From NCBI GenBank assembly GCA_045540335.1, contig JAZQHC010000005.1, forward strand, positions 1-64,000: DNA of 64,000 nt. The letters are read 5' to 3'. The DNA comes from RGIG7213 sp045540335 (lineage in GTDB: Bacteria; Bacillota; Clostridia; Oscillospirales; CAG-272). The position numbers and the translations under genes were made by a program. The notes below the pieces were generated by a model. The model was not told where the DNA came from and did no database searches. It was given only the letters and a program-made list of their open reading frames with translations. The number at the start of each line of letters is the position of its first letter. Position 1 is the first letter of the stretch. Shown one piece after another: positions 43,768 through 53,322 of the stretch.

Positions 43768-43894
43768 CAATAATATCCCCCTTTTTCGGTTATTAACACT
43801 TGCAGAAAGGGGATTTTTATATTATACTGCAAAAGTATTGGATAACAGAGTGAATATATGTTAAGTTTTTTTCAGTATGTTAATTGTATCGCCA

Positions 43895-43923
43895 TTGACA
43901 AAGAATGTACGATTTGCTAAAAT
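43895..43923 (+). promoter_or_regulatory. Promoter of the lipoprotein gene
   Basis: TTGACA (43895-43900) and TAAAAT (43918-43923) with a 17-bp spacer, 28 bp upstream of the start codon. Confidence 0.72.
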
Positions 43924-43951
43924 AAATAAAAATATTACTCGGAGTTTTTAT

Positions 43952-45076
43952 ATGAAAAAAATATTATGCCTTATAATTATTCTTGCAACGCTTCTTTCTG
44001 CTTGCTCGAATATAAAACAAGGAAAAACAGAACAAATATGCACCTACGATGGGGAAAAGACCCTTTCGTATATGACAGAGCTTGATAAAAACGGCAGCTT
44101 CGCCTTTTTATACGTAGATGAAAAAACGGGCGGATATACCGTTTATTCCGCACAGATGAACGGTGAAAATGAAAAGCTGCTTTATACCGCAAAAGAAAAT
44201 GCGTATATATACGAATTATATGCAGATGAAAATATTATAGCTTTTTATGAAAGAACGCTTTATTCCAACAACGACGAAAGGTGCGCCCTTAAGGTGATAA
44301 ACGCCGAAACCGGCGAGGTACGCACGCCGTACGAAAAGGTTATAGTATATTCGAAGGACGATATACAATCACGCTTTTTATCAGTTGAAAACAAAAACGT
44401 GTATTATGTTACGGCGTCGTACGCATTAAAGGAAACGCGTGTGATGAAATATACCTTTGGGGAAGAATCTCCCGTAGAGGTTACAACCTTACCGTTTACC
44501 GAAAACGAATTTACATTTAACCATTCTATAACCTGTGCTTCTGAAAGCGGCGGAAAAATAGCAATGGCGTGCGTTGAAAAATATACTGCTTATATCGCAA
44601 TAGCAGATGCAAAAACAGGTGTTGTGGAAAAGAAAAAAACGCTTCCGTCTAATGTCGGTGTTGTTTATTGCACCGCGTACGACAGCGAATCGGGAATAAT
44701 TGCGCTTTATTATTCTACCGTATCCGAAAAAGGCGAGCACGTGTGCGACAGCGTGGGCTTTATTTCTACACTTGACGAGGCGATAACCACCGTTTATCAA
44801 TTTGAAAGCGGCGGATACGCCTGCAGAGAAACTGTAACGCTTAAAAACGGCGTTCTTGCCTTCAACGTACAAAACGGTGATACCTCGGCCGGTGATTCGC
44901 TTACTAAAGCGGGCGAGATCTATTCAGGATATGCGTTTGATGTGGAAAGCAAAAAAGGTATTTTGTTTGAAAAAAGCTTTAAAACTTGGGTAAACGGTGA
45001 ATACATATATAATCTTCAAATAGACGACGGCGGCGAAAAAGCATACCTTGTAAAAACACCCTTGGCAGACCTTTGA
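43952..45076 (+). CDS. Lipoprotein, possible beta-propeller-like repeat protein
   Basis: A 374-residue protein with a lipoprotein signal (lipobox Leu-Leu-Ser-Ala-Cys near residue 17). The mature part is beta-rich with recurring patterns such as YTVYSAQMNGENEKLLY, ALKVINAETGEVR and AYIAIADAKTGVVE, suggestive of propeller blades. No enzyme motif is seen. It lies alone between a promoter and terminator hairpins. Function unknown. Confidence 0.75.
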   Translation: MKKILCLIIILATLLSACSNIKQGKTEQICTYDGEKTLSYMTELDKNGSFAFLYVDEKTGGYTVYSAQMNGENEKLLYTAKENAYIYELYADENIIAFYERTLYSNNDERCALKVINAETGEVRTPYEKVIVYSKDDIQSRFLSVENKNVYYVTASYALKETRVMKYTFGEESPVEVTTLPFTENEFTFNHSITCASESGGKIAMACVEKYTAYIAIADAKTGVVEKKKTLPSNVGVVYCTAYDSESGIIALYYSTVSEKGEHVCDSVGFISTLDEAITTVYQFESGGYACRETVTLKNGVLAFNVQNGDTSAGDSLTKAGEIYSGYAFDVESKKGILFEKSFKTWVNGEYIYNLQIDDGGEKAYLVKTPLADL

Positions 45077-45103
45077 TGGTATAAATACGCATAAATCGGT
45101 TAA

Positions 45104-45137
45104 AAGGCGTGATACTTCGTTAAAAGTATCACGCCTT
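45104..45137 (+). terminator. Hairpin after the lipoprotein gene
   Basis: A perfect 14-bp stem (45104-45117 with 45124-45137) and a 6-nt loop lie 27 bp after the stop. The following T run is weak (TCTGTTTT), so termination may be partial; a stronger hairpin follows. Confidence 0.6.
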
Positions 45138-45178
45138 CATCTGTTTTGGGTAAAGAATATCACTTTGAATACAAAAAA

Positions 45179-45226
45179 AGAGGGAATTTAGTGGGCGTAT
45201 AACGCCACTTGTTCCCTCTGTTTTTT
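45179..45226. terminator. Bidirectional terminator between convergent genes
   Basis: A long hairpin: an outer 8-bp stem (45179-45186 with 45212-45219) and an inner 8-bp stem with one bulge. It is flanked by T runs in both directions (TTTTTT at 45221-45226; A run at 45173-45179). It serves nhaC on the minus strand and backs up the lipoprotein terminator. Confidence 0.85.
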
Positions 45227-45243
45227 GATTATATCTGTATAAA

Positions 45244-46824
45244 TTACGTGCGTTTTTTCGATGTAATAAATTTGATAACCAATAATAACGCAACCATCAT
45301 CACAATGGATATTGCCAACGATATCCACATATTTTGAATGAATGCTGCTATTATAAAAGAAACGAATGATACGCAAGCCACGGTTATTGCGTAGGGTATT
45401 TGCGTATAAACGTGCTGAACATGGTCGCACCTTGCACCCGCAGAGGACATTATCGTCGTATCTGAAATAGGCGAACAATGGTCGCCGCATACTGCGCCTG
45501 CCAGACAAGCTGACATACCTATATACATCAATTCGTTTGTAGCGGGGAATATAGACGTAACTATCGGTATAAGTATTCCAAACGTACCCCACGAAGTACC
45601 CGTTGCAAACGCAAGCAGGCAAGCCACGACGAATATTATTGCAGGCAGGAAGTATTGAAGGGTACCTGCGTTTTCAAGCGATGCTTTTACAAAGGTTGCA
45701 ATATCAAGCTCGCCCGTAATATTCTTTAAAGCAGTAGCAAACGTTAATATCAATATAGCGGGCACCATTGCGCAAAAGCCCTTGGGAATACATTCTGTAA
45801 ATTCCTTGAAGGTGATTATTCTTCTTGCAAGGTAATAAACCACTATTACGATAAGTGCCAATATACTGCCCCAAGGTAAACCAACGGTTGCATCCGTATC
45901 AGCAAATGAAGTAACGAAATCACTGTTTTGAAGAATACCGCCAATATATACAAGCCCGAAAATAGAGAATGCTACAAGAATAATAACCGGTATTATAAGG
46001 TCGAATACCCTGCCTTTTTCGTTGCCCTGAAGATCGTTCTGCGGGGCGTCGATATCGGCACGCGAAAGATCAACAAGTGCTTCTTCTGCTTTTTTCATTG
46101 CGCCGTAATCAAATTTCAACAACGTGATCGCAACGATAAATACAAGCGTTAATATAGAATAAAAGTTGTAAGGAATGGATTTTATAAATAATTCCAAGCC
46201 TGAAAATCCCGTTCCCTCTGCATATTGCGAAACAGCCGCCGCCCATGATGAAACGGGCGCTATCATACAAACGGGTGCAGCCGTTGCATCAATAAGATAC
46301 GCCAGCTTCGCGCGCGAGATCTTATGGCTGTCAGTTACGGGAAGCATTACAGAACCAACCGTAAGACAGTTGAAATAGTCGTCGATAAATATCAAAACAC
46401 CCAAGCAAAACGTAGCCAAGGAAGCACCCGTTTTTGATTTGATGTTTTTCTTTGCCCATCTGCCGAAAGCAAGCGAGCCGCCCGCTTTATTCATCAAGGC
46501 AACCATAGTACCCAAAATTACAAGAAAAACGAAAATACCTGCCGTTTCGCTTACGGCTGTTATTATACCGCCGCTTACGATCATATCTACTGCGGGTAAA
46601 AACTTTGTTCCCGTTGCCATAAATCCGCCTACGACGATACCAATAAACAAAGAAGAATAAACCTCCTTCGTTATCAATGCCAGCGCTATGGCAACCACGG
46701 GGGGAAGTACTGCCCACGGCGTTGCCGCCAGGGTTCCTTGCGATGCGAATATAAGTGCCGCCGTTGTCATTACGATAACTAAGGCAAGCACTATCGCCTT
46801 TATTATTTTAATAAATGTTTTCAT
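45244..46824 (-). CDS. nhaC: NhaC-type Na+/H+ antiporter
   Basis: A 526-residue protein with about 12 membrane helices. Family blocks include the IDDYFNCLTVGSVMLPV segment near residue 145, followed by LIDATAAPVCMIAPVSSWAA, and GTSWGTFGILIPI and GDHCSPISDTTI further on. It exchanges sodium for protons; some family members carry malate/lactate or amino acids instead. Last gene of the minus operon that starts at NagZ or the dehydratase, 2 bp after the PIG-L gene. Confidence 0.9.
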   Translation of the reverse strand: MKTFIKIIKAIVLALVIVMTTAALIFASQGTLAATPWAVLPPVVAIALALITKEVYSSLFIGIVVGGFMATGTKFLPAVDMIVSGGIITAVSETAGIFVFLVILGTMVALMNKAGGSLAFGRWAKKNIKSKTGASLATFCLGVLIFIDDYFNCLTVGSVMLPVTDSHKISRAKLAYLIDATAAPVCMIAPVSSWAAAVSQYAEGTGFSGLELFIKSIPYNFYSILTLVFIVAITLLKFDYGAMKKAEEALVDLSRADIDAPQNDLQGNEKGRVFDLIIPVIILVAFSIFGLVYIGGILQNSDFVTSFADTDATVGLPWGSILALIVIVVYYLARRIITFKEFTECIPKGFCAMVPAILILTFATALKNITGELDIATFVKASLENAGTLQYFLPAIIFVVACLLAFATGTSWGTFGILIPIVTSIFPATNELMYIGMSACLAGAVCGDHCSPISDTTIMSSAGARCDHVQHVYTQIPYAITVACVSFVSFIIAAFIQNMWISLAISIVMMVALLLVIKFITSKKRT

Positions 46825-46826
46825 AA

Positions 46827-47531
46827 TTAAATCTTATCCGCTGCTATCCTTATTCTTTTTTGGTATTCGTTAAGGGCGAAGCATTCTGCGTATTCAAACC
46901 TGCCCTCTAACCCTCTTACGCGTTTTAAAGCGCAGTAATATTCTTTGTATTTAAAGTCCTTGCTGTTTACTGCAAACCAATGCGTGTCGATTGCTTTTTT
47001 CCACAGCTCGAAACCTTCTTTTGTTACTTCAAGGTAAGTGTGCGGAACAAATTGGTCGGAATCTTCCCAGTTTTCCGCCATTAAAGGGCCTGAAGCATAG
47101 TGTGCGGGTAATTCACGTTCTACACTTTTTAAACCCGCTAAAAATTGTGCCTCGCGCACAAGGTTGCTGCATTTAATGTGGTCGCGGTGCATTGAATATT
47201 TCCAATGCGTTAAAAGCCTTGCAGGCTTGTATTTTCTTATTATGTCGCAAAGCATAAAGCGCGCTTCGTCATCATCCTTTAATTCGCCGTCTGCATAGGG
47301 CAAAACTACCGCTTCGCCGCCAAGCATTTCTGCGAATGCCTTTGCTTCTGCCAGCTTTTGTTCTCTGTATTCCGCTACGGATATATGCGGCGGATTGCCT
47401 CTTTCGCCGCCTGTTGCACCTACGGTAACTATCTTCCAGCCTTGAAGGGCAAGCGTTGCCAATGTGCCGCCGCATGTCAATTCGGCATCGCCGATATGAC
47501 CGCCGATTGCCATTATACACTTATTTTCCAT
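46827..47531 (-). CDS. PIG-L/LmbE-type deacetylase
   Basis: A 234-residue member of the PIG-L N-acetylsugar deacetylase family. The usual His-Pro-Asp-Asp-Glu motif reads His-Ile-Gly-Asp-Ala-Glu (near 12-17), and the second metal site is HRDH near residue 115. Metal-binding His, Asp and Glu are kept, so activity is likely. Substrates in the family are GlcNAc-linked small molecules, lipids or glycans. Its ATG overlaps the VanZ stop by one base. Confidence 0.83.
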   Translation of the reverse strand: MENKCIMAIGGHIGDAELTCGGTLATLALQGWKIVTVGATGGERGNPPHISVAEYREQKLAEAKAFAEMLGGEAVVLPYADGELKDDDEARFMLCDIIRKYKPARLLTHWKYSMHRDHIKCSNLVREAQFLAGLKSVERELPAHYASGPLMAENWEDSDQFVPHTYLEVTKEGFELWKKAIDTHWFAVNSKDFKYKEYYCALKRVRGLEGRFEYAECFALNEYQKRIRIAADKI

Positions 47532-47977
47532 TATGTATTTTCCTTTCTTGCTTTTACAGCTTTTATTATCAAAACGACGGTATAAGCTGCCGCCGTTCCT
47601 AAAAGAATGCCTGAAAAATCTATGTGCATATCCGTTACAGACGCACTTCTTCCTTCTGAAAACAGTTGAAGCGTTTCATCTGAAAACGACGTTAACAATC
47701 CGAAAAACACCCCGTCGCGGATACGCTTTTGGTTTAAAATACAGTACGCCGCACATTCTGTGCCAAGCAAAGTAAATTCTGCCAGATGTGCTATTTTTCT
47801 TACGTCTATGCACGAAAGAAAGCCCTTGTGCAGTATAAACGAAAGCTTGTCATCTACCCAGCCGCTTTGAACAGACGATTCCTCTGCCGTTTTTAATGAT
47901 GCTGAAAATATAAACAGAACCGTAACGGCTATTATCGCAAGCAAAACGTATTTTTTGAAAAACGAACGGTTAAGCAT
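47531..47977 (-). CDS. VanZ-like membrane protein
   Basis: A 148-residue protein with about four membrane helices and the VanZ-family segments FSASLKTAEESS, RKIAHLAEFTLLG and SDETLQLFSEGRSASVTDMHIDFSGILLG. VanZ-like proteins are widespread in Bacillota and rarely linked to teicoplanin resistance; function here unknown. The ATG used overlaps the dehydratase gene end by 8 bp. Confidence 0.87.
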   Translation of the reverse strand: MLNRSFFKKYVLLAIIAVTVLFIFSASLKTAEESSVQSGWVDDKLSFILHKGFLSCIDVRKIAHLAEFTLLGTECAAYCILNQKRIRDGVFFGLLTSFSDETLQLFSEGRSASVTDMHIDFSGILLGTAAAYTVVLIIKAVKARKENT

Positions 47978-49829
47978 TGGCTTCTTGCGTTTTTTTGATA
48001 GGTACAATGCTTTCGATGGCTGCCCTTACGTTGGTTTGGTCGTGTGCGGCACGGCGAAGCACTTCAAGCTTTTTGAAAAATTCGTCTGTGTCGAAGTTTA
48101 CGGGGCTTCCGATAAATATCAGCTCGTCTTCCGTTGCTTTTATGCCTTCCTCGTCCATAAGAACCTCTTCGTACAATTTTTCACCGGGGCGAAGACCTGT
48201 AAATTCAATATTGATATCTACGTACGGCGCTCTTCCGGAAAGCCTTATAAGGTTTTCGGCAAGATCAAGTATTTTTACGGGCTTACCCATATCAAGTATA
48301 AATATTTCACCGCCGCGGGCAAAAGCGCCTGCCCTTAATACAAGGCTTACCGCTTCGGGTATCGTCATAAAATATCTTATTATACCCGGGTGTGTAACGG
48401 TTACGGGGCCGCCTTCGGCAATTTGTCTTTTAAAAAGCGGTATAACGCTTCCGTTAGATCCAAGTACGTTTCCGAATCTTACTGCAACAAATTCCGTTTT
48501 AGATATTCTATCGTACGATTGCACTATCATTTCACAGATGCGTTTCGTTGCACCCATTACGTTTGTGGGGTTAACGGCTTTGTCCGTAGAGATCATAACG
48601 AATCTGCTGACACCGTGCTTGTTTGATGCACGCACGGTGTTTAACGTGCCGAACACGTTGTTTTTCACCGCCTCTTCGGGGGATGTTTCCATTAAAGGAA
48701 CGTGCTTGTGTGCAGCCGCGTGAAATACTATTTCGGGCTTGTATTTTTCAAAAATGCTGTCTATTTTATCTTCATCTCTTACAGATGCTATAAGCACTAC
48801 CATGTCAAGATCTGGTATTTCGTGCAGTAATTCCATCTGTATGTCGTACGCGTTGTTTTCATAAATATCAACGAGAATCAATCTTTTTGGCGAATGCGAT
48901 GCTATTTGCCTGCACAGCTCGCTTCCGATAGAGCCGCCGCCCCCCGTTACCAAAACCGTTTTTCCCTTGATATAGCCGATTATTTCTTCCACGTCGGTAG
49001 TTACGGGATCGCGCCCGAGAAGATCCACAACGTCAACGTTTACAAGTGCGTCTGCGCTGACCTCGTTATTAACCAGCTGTGATATACCGGGCAGCATTTT
49101 CATCGGGCAGTTTAAGGTTTTGCATATGTTAAGTATATCTGCCTTTTCTGCGCTTGAAGCAGAGGGAATAGCAAATATTATTTCGTTTATCTGATATTTT
49201 TCTGCTGCAGAAACTATCTTATCCCTTCCGCCGACGATGGTAATGCCGCACATCATGCTGCCTATTTTTTTGTGGTCGTCGTCGATTATACAAACTACCT
49301 TGCGTTTTTTTTGCAAAGCACTGCCGTTTATTTCGCGCAAAAGCATATTTGCCGCATCGCCTGCGCCGATCATCATAACGCGGCGTATATCACGCTTGTG
49401 ATGTACGCCTATGCTTATTCTGTTGCGTATTACGCGGTATGCAACCCTTCCGCCTACCGCCGCAAAGCAAAACAGAATATAGCTTATAATATAGCACGAG
49501 CGCGGAAGCGCACAGTCCGTTATTATACGTAAAACGGTATTTATGACACTTGCAATAAAGCTTGCTATTATTATAAGACAATATTCGTGCACGCTTGCAA
49601 ATTGCCAAAGGCTTTGGTAAAGGTGCATTACTGCAAATACCGCCACGGTTACAAGTGCCGCAAAGGGCATATATTTAACAAGATTTACTGCAAAATGCGT
49701 GGTAAGCGTTACCGTGTTAAAATCAAATCGCATCATCAAAGCCAAAAATTCGGCAATAGCAATGGATACAACATCGAAAAGAACGAGAATGGCCATTCGA
49801 ATGCTCTTCGTTGTGTTAAAATACTTCAT
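47970..49829 (-). CDS. PglF/EpsC-type UDP-GlcNAc 4,6-dehydratase
   Basis: A 619-residue membrane protein: four helices (about 10-125), a CoA-binding-like Rossmann domain (about 130-260) and an SDR domain (about 285-600). Motifs are TGGGGSIGSELCRQI and ISTDKAVNPTNVMGATKR, with Met in place of the usual SDR tyrosine as in C6-dehydratases such as PglF and WbpM. It makes UDP-4-keto-6-deoxy-GlcNAc, the substrate expected by the aminotransferase at 32213, although it lies outside the main locus. AAGGATC fixes the start; an ATG 14 codons upstream has no ribosome site. Confidence 0.92.
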   Translation of the reverse strand: MKYFNTTKSIRMAILVLFDVVSIAIAEFLALMMRFDFNTVTLTTHFAVNLVKYMPFAALVTVAVFAVMHLYQSLWQFASVHEYCLIIIASFIASVINTVLRIITDCALPRSCYIISYILFCFAAVGGRVAYRVIRNRISIGVHHKRDIRRVMMIGAGDAANMLLREINGSALQKKRKVVCIIDDDHKKIGSMMCGITIVGGRDKIVSAAEKYQINEIIFAIPSASSAEKADILNICKTLNCPMKMLPGISQLVNNEVSADALVNVDVVDLLGRDPVTTDVEEIIGYIKGKTVLVTGGGGSIGSELCRQIASHSPKRLILVDIYENNAYDIQMELLHEIPDLDMVVLIASVRDEDKIDSIFEKYKPEIVFHAAAHKHVPLMETSPEEAVKNNVFGTLNTVRASNKHGVSRFVMISTDKAVNPTNVMGATKRICEMIVQSYDRISKTEFVAVRFGNVLGSNGSVIPLFKRQIAEGGPVTVTHPGIIRYFMTIPEAVSLVLRAGAFARGGEIFILDMGKPVKILDLAENLIRLSGRAPYVDINIEFTGLRPGEKLYEEVLMDEEGIKATEDELIFIGSPVNFDTDEFFKKLEVLRRAAHDQTNVRAAIESIVPIKKTQEANA

Positions 49830-49893
49830 TTTATGATCCTTAAATTTGCGTTTTATTGCGCCTTTAACCATGAAAACCGGCGCAAATAGATAT

Positions 49894-50919
49894 TCATTTT
49901 ATAAGATTAAGGTCAATTTTCATTTTCAGGATTCTTCTTACTGCGCTGTCCAATACGTTTTGTGAAACCGTTCCGTCTTTTACGGCTTCAAGCACACATT
50001 TATAACCGTCTTCATATTTAGAAGTGATTATCATATCGTTTCCGCACAGAAGCGCACGCACGCAGGGGTCTTTACCTTCGGTAAATTCCCTTATCGCACT
50101 CATCGTTAAGGAATCGGTTACTATAACCCCGTCGTACCCCAACTTGTTGCGAAGATATTCGTGGACAGGATAGGAAAGCGAGGACGGATAGTCTTTATCA
50201 AAACACGCCACTATATTGTGCGATACCATAACTGAATCTGCCCCTGCATTTATACCTGCTATAAAAGGCAGTATGTCTTGACTTTCAAATACAGAAAGCT
50301 CGCGTCCGTCGTAAGACATGCCCTTGTGTGTATCTGAATTTCCGCCGTAGCCGGGGAAGTGCTTCAATGACGAGCCAAGCCCCTGTTCCTTCATAACGCT
50401 TGTTACGATCTGTACGAATTTTGCGGTATCCTCGGGGGATACACCGAAAACGCGATGGCTGATATACGCGCTTTCATCGGGGGTATAATCGCATACGGGT
50501 GCAAGATTCATATTTACGCCAAGGGAAAGAAGCAATTTACATTTGCGATACGTTTCTTCCCTTACGCCTTCCCAACCGCCGCAACGGAAAAGATCGCGCG
50601 GGGACTTAAACGGTTCTTCACCGAACTGGGGAAATTTACTTACGCGCAAAACGTTGCCGCCCTCTTCATCTGCGGAGATGATAAGCGGTATTTTTGACGT
50701 TTCTTGATATTTGCCTATCATTTCTTTTACTTCATCGGGCGAGAAGGTTTCAAAATCCCTTGCGAACATTACAAAGCCGCCAAGGTGGTACTGCTTTATT
50801 TTTTCAACTGCCGCTTCACCCGTGGGGCAATGCGCCAAAAACAGTTGGCCTACCTTTTCTTCGTCTGACATTGCGGAAATGATGGAATTTATTTTTGATT
50901 CAGTTTCAATTTTTGTCAT
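49894..50919 (-). CDS. nagZ: Beta-N-acetylhexosaminidase-like GH3 (NagZ type)
   Basis: A 341-residue single-domain glycoside hydrolase family 3 protein. KHFPGYGGNSDTHKG is the family catalytic block with the Asp-Thr-His dyad of NagZ-type enzymes, and VTDSLTMSAI carries the nucleophile Asp. No signal peptide, so it probably recycles wall GlcNAc-MurNAc fragments in the cytoplasm. The ATG has GAGGTT upstream. The frame stays open far upstream, but that part is antisense to mnmE and is not coding. 64 bp separate it from the dehydratase gene. Confidence 0.9.
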   Translation of the reverse strand: MTKIETESKINSIISAMSDEEKVGQLFLAHCPTGEAAVEKIKQYHLGGFVMFARDFETFSPDEVKEMIGKYQETSKIPLIISADEEGGNVLRVSKFPQFGEEPFKSPRDLFRCGGWEGVREETYRKCKLLLSLGVNMNLAPVCDYTPDESAYISHRVFGVSPEDTAKFVQIVTSVMKEQGLGSSLKHFPGYGGNSDTHKGMSYDGRELSVFESQDILPFIAGINAGADSVMVSHNIVACFDKDYPSSLSYPVHEYLRNKLGYDGVIVTDSLTMSAIREFTEGKDPCVRALLCGNDMIITSKYEDGYKCVLEAVKDGTVSQNVLDSAVRRILKMKIDLNLIK

Positions 50920-50959
50920 AATAACCTCTATTTCACAAGAATACTCGTAATTTAAATAA

Positions 50960-50988
50960 ATTATACCATATAAATTCATTAAAATCAA
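50960..50988 (-). promoter_or_regulatory. Promoter of nagZ and the minus operon
   Basis: On the minus strand, TTGATT (50983-50988) and TATAAT (50960-50965) are 17 bp apart, about 40 bp upstream of the nagZ start. It is back to back with the mnmE promoter. Confidence 0.72.
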
Positions 50989-50998
50989 CATTTTTTTA

Positions 50999-51027
50999 TT
51001 TACAATGACATTTTTTTGTGATATAAT
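50999..51027 (+). promoter_or_regulatory. Promoter of mnmE and the aromatic block
   Basis: TTTACA (50999-51004) and TATAAT (51022-51027) with a 17-bp spacer. The predicted transcript would begin near 51034, just after an in-frame ATG at 51031, which argues that translation starts at 51064. Confidence 0.72.
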
Positions 51028-51063
51028 TACATGATTTTTGAGAAAGCGGGTGTTTACAAGGCA

Positions 51064-52440
51064 ATGGGTAAAGCGATAGCGGCTATTTCCACACCATATG
51101 GCAGAGGGGCTATATCTGTTATACGTCTTACGGGCGATGGGTGTATTGATATTGCAAGTAAGGTTTTTCGCCCGAAAGGCAAAAAAACACTTTACGACTG
51201 CGCGTGCAACACCGCCGTTTACGGTGATATATATGCAAACGGCAACGTTGTTGACGACGGTATAGCCGTTTGCTTCAAAGCACCCAGATCCTACACGGGC
51301 GAGGATAGCGTGGAAATATCCTGCCACGGCGGGATACTTGTAACGCGAACGGTGCTTACAGCTTTGCTTGAGGCAGGCGCTGTACCTGCATCTGCAGGGG
51401 AATTTACAAAACGTGCATACGCAAACGGCAAGCTGCGTTTGTCGCAGGCAGAGGCAATAATGGATATCATTGATGCCAAAACTCCGTCTGCGTTGCGAAT
51501 TGCCAACAACGGCGGAAGGGGCGCGCTTTCTAAAAAAGCAGAGGAAATTTATAACGATATAAAATTTCTTCTGGCAAGCATTTATGCGTATATAGATTAT
51601 CCCGATGAGGATCTTACAGATGTTACGGTTGAAGAAATGAAGCTGCGCCTTTCCTCGCTGATGCAAACGCTGCACAACTTGGAAAGATCGTACAAAACGG
51701 GCAAAATACTGAAGGACGGTATAGACGTTGCAATATGCGGCAAGCCAAACGCCGGTAAATCCTCTGTTTTAAATATGTTCACAGGCGAGCAAACTGCCAT
51801 AGTTACCGATATAGAGGGTACGACGCGCGATGTTATAACCTCTCGCGTCGTTTGCGGCGATATCGTTTTGAATCTTGCCGATACGGCGGGGATACGCCAA
51901 ACAGACGATACGGTAGAAAGCATCGGCGTAAAGCGCGCACTTGATGAAATGCTGAAGGCGCAGCTTGTGCTTGCTGTGTTTGATATTTCGGGCGAGTTTA
52001 CACAGCAGGATAAAGACATTATTTCAAAAATGAACGACGTGCCTTGTGTAAAGATCGCGTTGCTTAATAAGTCCGACAAAGGGTACGTATGCCAACAAGC
52101 GGTACGGGAAATATCCGAAAGCTTTGAATATACGGTAAATATCAGTGCTTTAACAGGCGACGGTAAGGAAGAGCTTCAACAATTGATATCAAATCTGTTT
52201 ACCGACGGTAAAATAGATTACGATGCAGTATATCTTACCAATGAAAGACAATATTCAGAGGTGATGGCGTGTCTGCGTGCAGTATCCTCTGCGCTTGGTG
52301 CACTTGAAAACGGAATGACGCAGGACATAGCCGCCTTCGATCTTGAAGATGCACTTTCTGCAATATCCCGCCTTGACGGGCGTCAGATAACAGACGATGT
52401 GGTAAACGAAATATTCGGTAAATTCTGCGTTGGAAAATAA
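51064..52440 (+). CDS. mnmE: tRNA modification GTPase MnmE
   Basis: A 458-residue protein: N-terminal folate-binding domain (about 1-120: IAAISTPYGRGAISVIRLTG), helical domain, and an inserted Ras-like G domain with GKPNAGKSS (P-loop), DIEGTTRD, DTAGI and NKSD. The C-terminal FCVGK is the conserved catalytic cysteine motif. With MnmG it installs the carboxymethylaminomethyl group on U34 of tRNAs. The start was chosen from homology to the family N-terminus and from the promoter position. Confidence 0.95.
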   Translation: MGKAIAAISTPYGRGAISVIRLTGDGCIDIASKVFRPKGKKTLYDCACNTAVYGDIYANGNVVDDGIAVCFKAPRSYTGEDSVEISCHGGILVTRTVLTALLEAGAVPASAGEFTKRAYANGKLRLSQAEAIMDIIDAKTPSALRIANNGGRGALSKKAEEIYNDIKFLLASIYAYIDYPDEDLTDVTVEEMKLRLSSLMQTLHNLERSYKTGKILKDGIDVAICGKPNAGKSSVLNMFTGEQTAIVTDIEGTTRDVITSRVVCGDIVLNLADTAGIRQTDDTVESIGVKRALDEMLKAQLVLAVFDISGEFTQQDKDIISKMNDVPCVKIALLNKSDKGYVCQQAVREISESFEYTVNISALTGDGKEELQQLISNLFTDGKIDYDAVYLTNERQYSEVMACLRAVSSALGALENGMTQDIAAFDLEDALSAISRLDGRQITDDVVNEIFGKFCVGK

Positions 52441-52461
52441 TTTTGAAGGAAGGAATTATAT

Positions 52462-53301
52462 ATGAAAGCAGGCGTTGTGGGTCTGGGGCTTATAGGCGGT
52501 TCGTTTGCCAAAGCCATGAAAGAAAAAGAAGATATAACGGTGTTTGGCGAGGATATAAACGAAACTTCGTTTCTTGCCGCAAAAATGACCGGTGCCGTTG
52601 ACGGACGATTGACAAACGAAACGATACCCGAATGCGACATTATTATAGTATGTCTGTATCCTGAAGATACTGCCGAATATATAACGAAAATTGCACCGCT
52701 TGTAAGAAAAGACGCAGTTGTTATAGATACGTGCGGTGTTAAAAGGTGCGTTTGTGACAAAGTAATACCTGTTGCAGAAAAATATGGCTTTACGTTTATC
52801 GGCGGCCACCCCATGGCAGGAACGCAGTTTTCGGGCTTTGCACACAGTAAGCCTACGCTTTTTAAGGGTGCTTCGATGATAATTTGCCCTGCAAACGCGC
52901 CGTTGCAAACGACGGAGGATATAAAGCAGTTTCTGCTGTCGCTTGGCTTTGCCGGCGTGGTGTTCTGCACGCCCGACTTTCACGATAGTCAGATAGCGTT
53001 TACCTCACAGCTTGCACACGTTGTTTCAAACGCGTACATCAAAAGTCCTGCCGCGCAAGAGCATAAGGGCTTTTCCGCAGGCAGCTACAAAGACCTTACG
53101 AGGGTTGCCAGATTAAACCCCGCTATGTGGAGTGAGTTGTTTTTTGAAAACAAAGAATACATTTGCCGCGAAATAGACGGTATAATAAGCGAGCTTGAAA
53201 AATACAGCGCCGCGATAAAAAAAGACGACAGGCAGGCTTTGCAAGAGCTTCTTGCAGACGGTGTTGCCAAAAAGCTTTCTGCCGACAGCAGAACTAAATA
53301 A
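52462..53301 (+). CDS. tyrA: Prephenate dehydrogenase
   Basis: A 279-residue TyrA: NAD-binding GLGLIGGSFA at the N-terminus, DTCGVKR and GGHPMAGTQFSGF near residues 95-125. It oxidises prephenate to hydroxyphenylpyruvate for tyrosine. There is no ACT domain, so feedback by tyrosine through that domain is absent. First biosynthetic gene of the mnmE-tyrA-aroBAC block; AAGGAAGGA precedes it. Confidence 0.92.
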   Translation: MKAGVVGLGLIGGSFAKAMKEKEDITVFGEDINETSFLAAKMTGAVDGRLTNETIPECDIIIVCLYPEDTAEYITKIAPLVRKDAVVIDTCGVKRCVCDKVIPVAEKYGFTFIGGHPMAGTQFSGFAHSKPTLFKGASMIICPANAPLQTTEDIKQFLLSLGFAGVVFCTPDFHDSQIAFTSQLAHVVSNAYIKSPAAQEHKGFSAGSYKDLTRVARLNPAMWSELFFENKEYICREIDGIISELEKYSAAIKKDDRQALQELLADGVAKKLSADSRTK

Positions 53302-53322
53302 AAAATCTTTTAAGGATAGTAT

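Noticed and set aside
46827..47531. Inactive PIG-L protein because His-Pro-Asp-Asp-Glu is altered
   Set aside because: The metal-binding His, Asp and Glu are kept at slightly changed spacing and the second His-x-x-His site is intact.
47531..47977. Glycopeptide-resistance gene vanZ
   Set aside because: No van genes are nearby; VanZ-like proteins are common in Bacillota without resistance.
50320..50370. Missing catalytic His in the NagZ motif (KHFPGYG instead of KHFPGHG)
   Set aside because: The Asp-Thr-His dyad that follows is intact, and Gly-Tyr-Gly is a frequent variant in this family.
50920..51675. Long upstream extension of the nagZ reading frame on the minus strand
   Set aside because: It lies antisense to mnmE, shows no protein family, and the ATG at 50919 has a ribosome site and the family N-terminus.
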